Shown here: positions 1-10,400 of the stretch, in pieces
How positions within the stretch are numbered: position 1 is the first letter of the stretch
Layout: every line of letters begins with the position of its first letter
Assembly (NCBI RefSeq): GCF_026151205.1
Contig: NC_087078.1
Coordinates: 9,192,675 to 9,256,674, forward strand
Length of the DNA stretch: 64,000 nucleotides
Reading direction: 5' to 3'
DNA from: Bolinopsis microptera
Taxonomy: Eukaryota; Ctenophora; Tentaculata; Lobata; Bolinopsidae
Notes under the pieces: generated by a model
What the model was told of the DNA's origin: nothing
Seen by the model: the letters and a program-made list of their open reading frames with translations, nothing else
Databases searched by the model: none
Program-made: the position numbers and the translations under genes

Positions 1-597
1 TTTCTCAATTCTCTCTTGTACTGAATTAGTCATTATAAAGGTAGTGAGCAGAAACAGAGCTTACATTTATTATTATATAAGTTAAATGGTACGCTAACTA
101 TTTGAAAGGTAAGTCTACCAATAAATTCACGTTTATATAATATATTATCATTAGAGTATTCAAATGGTATTAAAATAGTATTAGTCTGGAGTCTGGACAT
201 TTTAAGTTAGTTACGGGTTACCATGATAGCTGGATAAAAGATAATATCTCGAAATTTCAATTAAATAACGCTAAAAGTAGCCGTATAACCAAACCCCGCG
301 CCGCCAGTTCCCAAACCTCGTGATGCCCATATAAGGTCCTTATATATAACAAGGAGACCCCGAGTGGTCGACCCTAATGAAACAGATAGCTTAAAGCTTT
401 AGATCGTTATTAAACGCTTGTGATTTATTATATTTATGCTTTATTATATAAGTGCTTGTAAGGTAAAGATTAGAATTAGAAGGTATTGCCATAAAAGTGA
501 AAAAACGTTATATGGAAACATTACTCTATATATAATATGGTAGTGTTATTATGCGATGGTAACATTACCTTATATGGTAACAATAAAGGACACTCAC

Positions 598-2238
598 CAG
601 AACGCCATGCTGGTAGATAATGTCCTCCAGTTTTCCCTCAACTACAAAGTCTGAGAGTAAGAACACGTGACTATAAAGGCTGCCCAGGTCGTGTTCACAG
701 AGTCTCAGTGTTAACTCTGACATAGCGCTCATTAGGTTATCCCATCTCTTATACAGCTCCTCTAGTTGTGGTACACAACCCGACAACTGGGGGGTAGAGA
801 GGTGTTAGTAAACACGTGATCTGACACGTGGGCAGGTTATCTGACACGTTGGGAGGTTATCTGACACGTGGGGAGGTTATCTGACACGTGTTAGATACTC
901 ATAGATAGTCAATCGGCTATCAATCAAGTCGTCAGATCAATTTTCCGTTCCAAAATAGATGTAACATTTAAAAATTAAAGTGATAATGAGTACTTACAAG
1001 CTGTTTATAAAAGTCAGGACACACAGCCGTCTCCGTACACAGCGAGCACTGTTGCATCTTAACTATCTGAAATAGGAGACAAATGTCAAACACAAGGAAA
1101 CATTTTTAACGGTTTTCCGGTAGGGAAAACGGTTGATTGGACTATGGAGAATTCAATTTACCTTCCGTGAAATAATCATAACTATAAATCAAGTATATTA
1201 TAATATATAACACCCACGTGATGCCCATATATATAAGGAGATATAGAGACACATGATGCCCATGTGAGGAGATGGCTGTATTTAAGTATTTAAACGTCGC
1301 CAGTCCTTTACCCACTGCCGCACTGCGAGCTAACCATCATGAAGTATTTCTAACTACTTATACAACAATGAAACGTTTATCCCTTATTTGTATGAAAAAT
1401 CTCAAATTGTTGTTTCTGCTATAACATTGGTCCTAATTTTTCCGTCTAAGTAAGTACAAAATGCTCTTAATCCTCTTAATACCGGCTCATATTCAGAGTG
1501 TAGTGTTTAAGGAGAACGTTAGTCGTTAACTTAAATAATAGCAGAATACACTAACTCTCACATTTCAACATAACAAACCACCGGTCCCTCTGTAATTTGG
1601 TGAATCACCGGACCCTGTATATAATACACATAATTTATTACTCTCAGTAACTTGTTCTGCAGAATCTCACTGAGAATCCCAGAGTTATTGGTAGGGGAGA
1701 GGTGGAGTTCCTTTAGAATTGGGTAGTAGTAGGGTCAGGGACAGCTGGGTGGGTGAGAGTAACACGTGACTGGGTGGGTAACACGTGACAGCGTGTGAAG
1801 TATGGACACCTGGTTAGGGTGTTACCTTGGTTGTTACCACATATTATTATGTGTATAGTTTATTTAACACGAACTACTCAAACCTACTATTTGAGAAAAC
1901 AGGGTAACATAATCTCTAAACACATCATACTAGAAACATAATGACAAATAAAAAGAACTGGCTACTACTCAAACAGCAAGTTGGAAATATCAGGGCAGTA
2001 TGTAGTATAGAGATCCAACAACTCCGCGCCCCACCATGGGAAGGAGATGTTGTCATGTGTTATTCCAACTGCTAACTATATTCTCAGCATTGAGGTTACT
2101 TTGTGGGAAGCAATTAGAACTGAGTTTAGAATCTAACACTGTTATAGTAAATGACAACAGGCTAGTATTACAATTTACAATACCACTAATGATACACAAA
2201 AACACTAAATAAACCATCTTCCGAATATACATTTCCAT
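598..2238 (-). CDS. Unrecognised gene with signal-peptide-like first exon, 3' end off the window
   Basis: Family not recognised. Proposed exons, in order on the minus strand: 2238-2184 (MEMYIRKMVYLVFLCIIS, a signal-peptide-like start ending in phase 1), 2138-2077 (less certain), 1710-1642, 1066-998 and 786-598. The last three are each in phase 0 with good sites: AG before 1066 and 786, GTAAGT after 998, GTGAGT after 598. The 1066-998 exon carries a Cys pair (CSLCTETAVC), and the 786-598 exon encodes a leucine-rich helical stretch of 63 aa with Cys at both ends. The gene must continue left of base 1. The second exon is doubtful: another frame (1991-2080) is also open, and choosing it needs either a different acceptor or a frameshift. 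The two rightmost-strand exons (786-598 and 1066-998) are the surest. The architecture is broadly like the neighbouring gene at 4236-14431, but I see no clear sequence identity. Confidence 0.45.
821..890. repeat. 20-bp minisatellite containing CACGTG
   Basis: About 3.5 tandem copies of ctgacacgtggggaggttat lie in the intron between the exons at 786 and 998. Each unit carries the palindrome CACGTG or a one-base variant (an E-box-like core). More CACGTG sites lie nearby, at 1208-1300 and 1757-1790. Confidence 0.85.
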
Positions 2239-2790
2239 TTGGCTTCGTCAGAGTTTTGTTGGTACTATACCGAAAAAACCATGCCCATAACTTTAGCCGT
2301 TTTCTTGATTAATCCGTTCGGAAATTACCCACAGACACACAGACACACACTGCACATTTTGGGATTATTAGTATAGATAGATTATATAGCGAGTGTATTG
2401 TAACAGTTGTCTCAAAGGAGTATAATGGTGGGCAGCTGTTACTGATCTATATCACTATCTCCTTAAAGTGAGCACTTCAACATTGAGAATATTTTCTTCA
2501 GATAACAACGACAAAAGTCGCTAAATGATTTTTATCGCAATTTTTGCCATTATACCTTCCAGCTGCTTCCCCTCCATTTACAGCCGTGTTTACCCACGAG
2601 CTGCCCATGATATAAGGAGATGTAGAGACACGTGATCTTATATAAGGAGATGTAGAAACACGTGATGCCCATATAAGGAGCACTCCATTTCCAGCCGTGT
2701 TTACGCAACACTCACAAGTATCAATATAGTGATGAGTATTGAGTAGGGCGGGAATTGTAGCAACAGCTAGTGTAATGGGTAAACAGCACC

Positions 2791-2890
2791 TCATAAGGTA
2801 GTGGCACCATGGTGACACTACCATATAAGGTAGTGACACCATGGTAACACTACCATATAAGGTGATGTTTCATAACCAGTACCATGGTAT
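2791..2890. repeat. Local dispersed palindromic repeat (ACCATGGT / CATATAAGG)
   Basis: Consecutive units read 'ggtagtgacaccatggtaac' followed by 'actaccatataagg', a self-complementary pattern centred on CCATGG. Related copies occur near 539-580, 6046-6090, 10575-10615, 10912-11075 and 12475-12570. All are within the first 13 kb; I saw none on the right side of the window. Confidence 0.7.
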
Positions 2891-3575
2891 TGGTAACAGG
2901 TGTTTTTTGCAGGAACATGTAAGTTGTGTAACCATGGTAACGTGATACATTATTACGTGTATAATTCCCGTGTTACACGTGTTGTAGGGACTGTTCCAGT
3001 TCACAGACTGGAGATAACTTTTATTTGAACTGATATTTTTAAACGGAGCAAGCTAGACAGTGAAATTTCAACATTTCAAAGTAAGTAGTTCTACACTGAG
3101 TTACTAGAGACGTAGACAAATGTTATTTTTACTGTGTTCGACTGGCAGTACGGGGCATCACATGTCTCTACATATCCTTGTATGGGCATCACGTGTCTCT
3201 ACTTAATTATAAGCTATAGGGCTATAGTAAATGGTTTTTGGATTGTGTGGTCTATAATTTTTTAGTAACAAATATCCTGTTTTATCAATAATAACATACT
3301 ACCAATCTTGATATCATAATGACTATTGCACACTTAACTATTGTTCACTTTTCCTGAGCCCCCAGGGAGTACAGCTACACTTATTAAATGCTATTATACA
3401 CACCACACTAGTACCACCCTACTATAATACACCAGCTACAACTCTACAATAACCTGTCCACTCAAAGCTCTGAATTGAAAATGTAGTTAAATAAAAGTAA
3501 TGACTGTTGTATAATGTATATTTTATATAGGGGTCGCCCCCTGCCCAGTGCCCCCCCCCCCCTCTTCCTACACCC

Positions 3576-3630
3576 CTGGGGGAGGCTGTGTAGGGGGAGG
3601 CTGTGGGGGAGGCTGTGTGGAGGAGGCTGT
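3576..3630. repeat. GGGGAGGCTGTG minisatellite
   Basis: Four to five copies of a 12-bp unit (ggggaggctgtg with small changes), preceded by a C-run at 3551-3562. Confidence 0.75.
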
Positions 3631-4171
3631 CAAGTGTCAGTCCATATAATGATGATTATGTGCGTGTTGGTATAAATTGAGAGGTGCTTGCTAGCTTCTC
3701 TGATGGCTGGAAGCTCTGTTTGATAAACAGTACAATAATCAGGAAGCTTGAACGATTTGTTCTCTTGAGTTGTATTATTGTTGTCAGTGGTGATGATATA
3801 CAATATCCAGCCCCTCTCTCTGAGTCATGATCTGTGTCACGCACAGACTCAGGTAGTCACCATGGTTATCAAATCATTTGCATTTTATAATCCTCATGTT
3901 GATGAGAACTTGGGCTAATAGTAACGTTATATTTTATAAAGGAGCACAGACCAGACTCATAGTTATAACTTATTTAATGGTTATTCGTATGACGATTAAA
4001 TATACAAAATAATGTACACTGTAAAATCATTACTTTAAGGATTGATATAATAATCGTATCAACTCGTTAATACGAAAATGGCGGTGACTTTTAATCATAT
4101 ATTATGCACTATTTAATGTAGTTATTCAGAATTTTGATGAAGAATATGAAGAATATGCCAGCTCAAAACCT

Positions 4172-4177
4172 TTTATT
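4172..4177 (-). promoter_or_regulatory. Poly(A) signal AATAAA for the gene at 4236-14431
   Basis: TTTATT on the plus strand reads AATAAA on the minus strand, 59 bases past the TAA stop at 4236-4238. The position is right for a cleavage signal. The motif is common by chance in AT-rich DNA, so support comes only from its place. Confidence 0.4.
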
Positions 4178-4235
4178 AACACTCTTTCTGATAAATACTA
4201 AGAATACGAAATTCTCTGAGTAGATTACAATTAAA

Positions 4236-7200
4236 TTAAACAAGTTTAGAACAACAGATACAGACTACAGTTGGTAGATCATTGTTCTGATACGTGGTCC
4301 TAATGAGGTAGACTAGGTAAGTAATGAGGGAGGTGATGTCTGCTATGTGGGTTATACCGGCTACTATCAGAGTCCTTCTCTTCCTGCGACACTGGAAACA
4401 AAACTAGTTTCCAGCTAGCTGGGTAAAATACTACGATTTAATAAACTAGCTTTAAATTAGCTGGGCATTCGTTTGTAAAAGCATTGGGGCCTGAGCGAGG
4501 AAAGTTTAACTTTTATTCATAACGTTATATCTTATGAGGGCGCATAGATAAGGTGCAGATGTAATGTTGAATGTACACTAGGTTCCAAGAATAGTGGTGC
4601 GTAGTACGTATTTTTTTGGAAAACAAATATAATAATATATAACAATATAATTTACAACAATGTATATCGACCAGATTTGAATCATCCAATTAATTGAGTC
4701 CATAGGACTCATAATTAGCTAAGCTTTGATACAAAGCATGCGAACTCAAAGTCGCTTTCACAACTTTTGTCAACAGAATTGACAGAAGATCTGGTTCCTC
4801 TTATACACAGGAGAACCAGCTTCCTGATAATAAATGAAAGTTTACATCTTAAAAAATTTACAACATCTGAATAATTTTGTTGAGATTTATATGCTATTTT
4901 CTCACACAATAATCTAAAGAATGTTCTCGCTTCTGGCCCGCTGCCACCCGTGACAGAGTACACCAGAGGACAGAAACTCCCATGTTCTACATTCAGAATT
5001 CTCTCGTTGTATAACCTCCGCTTCTGAGTCTCAGCTCTCTCGTATATTTTTATTACAAGGTACGTAGTATCTGTGATTAGTTAGGGTTGCTCCTTTGTAA
5101 AGACATCTGTAACCATGTACCCCATGTATCTTGACAGGGGGTTGTAATATCCTTAACTCGCTCTACTTTAAATATTACATTGTAGTTTATAGGTTCAGGT
5201 AAATGGGACAATATAAGGTGGAGACGTGACGTCATAATAGGTGAAATTAGGTGAAATTAGGTGAAACTCATTCACTTTTACTGTCCTGTTTATTATCTTT
5301 TTATAGAACAGTATATTTTATACAGCATTGGTAACACGATGTGATCAAATTGTTGCTACACAGTAGAATTAGTATTCCGACCAGATTGTGTTTAGTCGTT
5401 AATAATAATGCTTATTATATATAACAATTTGGTCACGATCTTACATTTCAGGTTTAAAAAGCCACTGCTGCGATATTATCGTATTCCAACCCAAAGTAAA
5501 AGTTAGCAGAGACATTATTTAAATCTTTTCCATCCTGTAGTACAGAGACTAGAATCAGAACAATGTAGTCCTTGGGGGCGTGGCCGACACTTGTTGACGC
5601 GCACCAAGGACTACATTGTTTCTGATTCTAGTCTCTGTACTACAGGATGGATTTAATGTATATTCTTATCGCACGTTAAGAGAGACTAGGGCAGTAGACA
5701 TCATGTGCTCCTTTATAAAATCAAACGTCAGGATCAGATCTGAAAGCTTATTGCGAGTAGCTAACTAGCTGATCATGTTTGTGAGAACACTTTTCTTTCT
5801 TTCGATATAATGTCTAAACTACTGTAAGAAGTACATATTCAGTACATTTGTCATTTGACTATTGGAAAGTGTAAAAACGAAACTTTTAGCAGTTCATATC
5901 ACATGCACTAACATTGTGTAATAAACAGCTGTAAGTTTTTCCGGCAATTTTCGCCTAAATCCTTAAAAGTAGCAATAGTTCAGGATCCCAATCAAGCTCG
6001 ACAGTGCAGTGTGTATAGAACAGCAGGAGATAGTGTGACCTTATATGGTAGTGTTGCCATGGTAACATTACCATATATGGTAATATACTCCCTGTGGGGC
6101 CAGGAACATTGGAAATTAGTTAATAAGATGCAGTGTGACTGTGATATCAAGGTGATAAAAGCCATCAGTTTATTGCAATTTTACTTGATATTCAGATTTA
6201 TCTACTACTGAATATCAAATAAATTGTGGGGGGGGTCCAACCCGATCATTTCCGATCATTCCGATCCCGATTTTGGCCTCATCAACCCTCATATCGGAAA
6301 AATCGGGAAAATTTAAATCTTCCCTCTGAGGTTTCTAGGCGATATAGGTAGCTATTTCTGTACTTAAATATGACAAGAAATCGATTGGTGGTGGTCCCAG
6401 AACCCCAAAATAGTTTCTTGTTCCAAACAAGAATCGTTTCGTCCGAAAAACAACACACTGTCGTATCAACTCTTGTTTGACAGAAACATCCACCCCGGTC
6501 CACAATTGAAAGAGGTACGGTTGGTAATAATAATCGTAACAAATAGCGAACGCTTTAGTAACTTTTGATTTAAATTGTCTCCACAATTTGTAACAGGCTA
6601 TCTGCAGAAATGGGTAGCACGGTTATCTCTTAGATACAAAGAATAGTTTACACAATTTTTAATAACATTAAAAGGGATGAAAATCACTTTTTTTTAATCA
6701 AAATCTTTATTTATCATGTAACAACTTTTCCATAGTACTGGAGAGTAAAACTATGTTAAACAAAAAAATTCTACAGCACATTTTGAGTCAGTAACAGTAA
6801 CATGTCAATATGTTACAGACTCACATGCGTTTAAAAACATTTTAGTAACAATAAATTGTGTAAACTGATGAGGAGGAGGATAAGGACTGAAGAAGAGGAG
6901 GACTGAGGAGGAAGAGGAGGAGAAGGAGGAAGACTGAGGAGGAGGAGGACTGGGGAGGACTGACGAGGAGAAGGAGGACTGAGGAGGACAGAGGAGGAAG
7001 ACTGAGGAGGACCAGGACCAGGACTAGGACGATGAGGACGAGGGGGGGGGGGGGCCAATGACTACCAATGGAGACTTTTGGGGACTAATGGGGGACTAAA
7101 AATCATGGGGACTAGAGGTCAACTCGTTGACGTAATTCACCATTTGTCCCCATAAGTCCCCAGAATTTTGACAGTTATTTATGGTTTTCAAGTTAGTTAG

Positions 7201-7430
7201 GTACTCTAACAGCCCTCAAGTAGCTCCCAAGAAGTCAGGAATGTCCAGTGACCATTTATAAATATTAAAGACTTCAGTCTTGAGAAGTTTACGATCTGGT
7301 CTGGAGAAGCCAGATTTTTTGAAATCTAAATGGGGACTAATGGAGACTTTTGGGGACTAATGGGGACTAAAAATGGGGACTCGGGGTAAAATCGTTGACG
7401 TAATTCTCCAAGTCCCCAAAAGTAGTCATT

Positions 7431-7478
<48 letters not shown>

Positions 7479-10400
7479 ACGAGGACTAAGGACGAGAATG
7501 AGGACGAGGACTAAGGACGAGGACGAGGAGGACTGAGGAGGAGGACTGATTAGGACGAGAAGAAAGAGGAGAAGGAGGAGGAGGATGAGAACTGAGGAAA
7601 AGAGCAGAGAACAGAGCAGACGACTGCTGGAGGCAAGAAGGATGACTTGGGTAGTTCCAAACTGGGGAGGAGGGGCGGAAGGACCCGACGTACGGACAGC
7701 CATTCGGAGGATGACTGAAGCATGCGCAGGGCGGACTGCAGGCCGAGGCGACAGGCCTATGGGTGAGGGAGGAGGGGCGGACAGACGCGCCAAGTAGGCG
7801 ACAAGAGGGAGGGGCGGCCCAAGCAGGGCCGGCCTAGGCCGGGGCAGGCAGGCGGAGGAGCGGACTAAGGACGAGTGAGGACCTCCCCGGCTGAGGCCGA
7901 GCGCGTGGCCGCGGACGGAGCGACCTGAGGCGGCAGGGACTGCTTTTTATCGGGTGGCGGCTCCGGCCGAGGAGTCGGAGGAGGCTGAGCCCCGGCGGCC
8001 TGCGGCGGGAGGAGGATCAGGCGACATTGCGCCGGACGGGGGCTGCTGACAGGCGGACTGCGGCGGCGGAGGCTAAATGCGGCGGCAGGATCAGGCGGAG
8101 GCACCTCCAGGCGGAGTCACTCAGGACGGTGGTGAGGCGGAATGAGATGAAGGACCTCCGGAGGCAACTTGACGAGGCGGCCCTCCAGGCAGGAGACCTG
8201 ACGAGGCGCGGCACGGACAGCTGCGGCGTAGGGACTCAGGAGGAGCAACTGCAGAGGCGGAGACTCCAGGAGAGGGACAGAGGACGAGGGCCTCATGAGG
8301 AGGAAGACGGGAACGAGGACGAGGAACCTCAGGAACCCCCGAGGACGACCAAGTGGAGGACTGAGGATGAGGACAGATGGCGGAGGAAGACGGAGGCGGC
8401 ACATGCAGGACGGACGTAGGCTTCTCAAGAAGCGGGACAGTACGAAGGCGGCCTGCGGAGGAGGTATGAGGAGGGAGGAGGAGCCTGATGGCGGAGGAGG
8501 AGGACTGTAGAGTCGAGGCGTCGGGAGGCGCATTGGCAGCGCTGGAGGACTACGGAGGCCGCACTGGACGCAGGACGCCCTGGCACATAACACGGCCTAG
8601 AGTGGCGAACGGACGACTGTGCGCAGGAGGCCAGCAATTTTCGGTCAGGCACGACAGCACAGGCGCCATGAGGCCCAAAGGATGAACCGCGCGTGCAGGC
8701 CCAGAGTCCGAGCGCCCAGGGGGCGCCTGCGGCGGTCCGGCCACGGCGGGGCCGACGGTCGGCCGCCTGGGTCACCTGGGGCGCCGGGTCCCTGCCGTGG
8801 CTGCAGAGCCGAGGCCGCTTACTGCGCACGGCACAGAGAGCGGCAGACCGGCCATGCCGTGCGGAGGCGCGCGCAGGGAGGACAGACGCGGGATGGCGCG
8901 CGCGGCGGCCTGATGAGACGGGCCCGAGGCGGTCATAGCTCAGCTGTCGGCGGCAGGCTGCGGAACCGTCCGGCAGCGGATGCACCGCCTCTGCCGCGGA
9001 CAGATGGAGGGCGATTGGCCAGGCGACACGAGGCGAGCGGCAGCGGCGGTATCACTGCGTGCGGGGTGAAGTAGGCGGGCCCCGGCGCGCCGGGTCGACA
9101 CCTGCGGACCTGGGAGTAGGACCCAGAGGCGGAGGGGCCTGCGCGGCCCGGCTGGAGCGCGGCCCTGAGGAGGAAGGACGAGGACGAGAGTCCCCCTGAG
9201 GAGGACTGAAGAGGGCACCGCGGAGAGAAGGCCTCTGGAGGAGGACGGATGACCGCCTTAGGGGCGGGGGGCAACCATACATATACAGACGTGGGGGGCT
9301 AGGGGAGGCGGGTGTGGTGAGGACAGGTAGAGAACGAGGCCAACTGGGTAGGAGATGTGGGGGCGGCGCAACGGTGGGGGGGGGGAGGGTGTCCCGGTTC
9401 GGTGAGAGGGGGGGGGACAGGCGGGGAGGAGGACATCCTAAATGTTTGGAGGGACTCCACGATGTACATAGACAGGGGGACACTGGTGAGGGGCGGGACT
9501 CCGATGGTGTTTTTTTATTAGTGTATCACTCGGACGTGGTCTGTTATTTTTCTGTATTTTTTGTCTGTTTTTGTCCGAGTTTATTTTGTCCCCCCAAAAT
9601 ACTTTTTTTGGGTCCCGGAGTTTTATAAAATATAGGGTACCGAACGGACACGAAACATGGATTCCCCCAGCCAAGCATGTGGTTACGATACAAAATGTAC
9701 TTGACTAATACATTTAAGGTGCAGTGTACTAGTGATATTATGGTATGTTTAAAGACGGGACCACAAAATGACAAAATATAACCCGGTACCTAGTGTTGTA
9801 CTATTAATACATAATAACAAGTAACAGGGAAAAAATTAATGAGCAGAAACAATCGATCTCACGTCAAGAGGCCAAAGCACCTGGGTCTGGGAGTATATGA
9901 CAACTCCAACTAGTAGTGAGCATACTAGCCCCTGCAGTGGAAAAACTCATAAAACATACTATTGGGATGTCCAATTGGTTTGTTTTCTCGTAACAATATA
10001 GCATATGTAGGGGTTCTGGTTGAATTATATCACTTCTGAGAGGTTTTAGAGATCGATTCTGTAAATTTCTCAATTTTCCGATTTTTTCCGATTTTTCCGA
10101 TTCCGATTTTGGCCTCATCAACCCTCATATCGGACATCGGGTTGGACCCCCCCCCCCCAATTGTACAACATGTAAACCTAGCAACCACTCACCTCATCAA
10201 TACAATTCCTAGTCTGCTGAGCTTTAACCATGTTCTCAATAATGGTAACCATGGTACCCAGTAACGACATATACTCGTGTAGTGACTGTGTAGAGTTTCT
10301 CATCTGCGCTATCACTTCGTCTGATACCTGGGAGTTGTGTTGTGTAAAAGTGAGACTAGTGAAAGTGAAACAGAAAGTGAGACTAGTGAACGTGAAACTG

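Larger units (their letters stand above)
2239..4171. other. Intergenic stretch with dispersed short repeats
   Basis: No convincing gene. It holds copies of two short local repeat families: one around 'cacgtgatgcccatataagg' (about 2590-2690) and one with the palindrome TTACCATGGTAA and 'accatataagg' (2791-2890). There is also a G-rich minisatellite at 3576-3630. Open frames here are short and lack splice context. Confidence 0.6.
6228..10158. mobile_element. 3.9-kb terminal-inverted-repeat element with G-run ends and GC-rich core
   Basis: The left end is a G-run (6228-6235) followed by TCCAACCCGAT. The right end, read on the minus strand, is a 12-G run followed by the same TCCAACCCGAT. Both ends are flanked by AATTGT (6222-6227 and 10159-10164), which reads as a 6-bp target-site duplication. 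A second shared block, cgattttggcctcatcaacc, lies near both ends in the same orientation (about 6268 and 10104). The inside is AT-rich for about 600 bp at each end and extremely GC-rich between about 6.9 and 9.5 kb. I see no transposase frame, so it looks non-autonomous; superfamily unknown. It sits in intron 5 of the gene at 4236-14431, 28 bp from the exon 5 donor. Confidence 0.75.

Noticed and set aside
821-890. CRISPR-like array
   Set aside because: The units are contiguous tandem repeats without unique spacers, and the genome is eukaryotic. The same holds for 56788-56977 and 57993-58233.
8027-9628. Many plus- and minus-strand frames in the GC-rich island
   Set aside because: Overlapping low-complexity frames on both strands with no domain or splice logic; composition artefacts.
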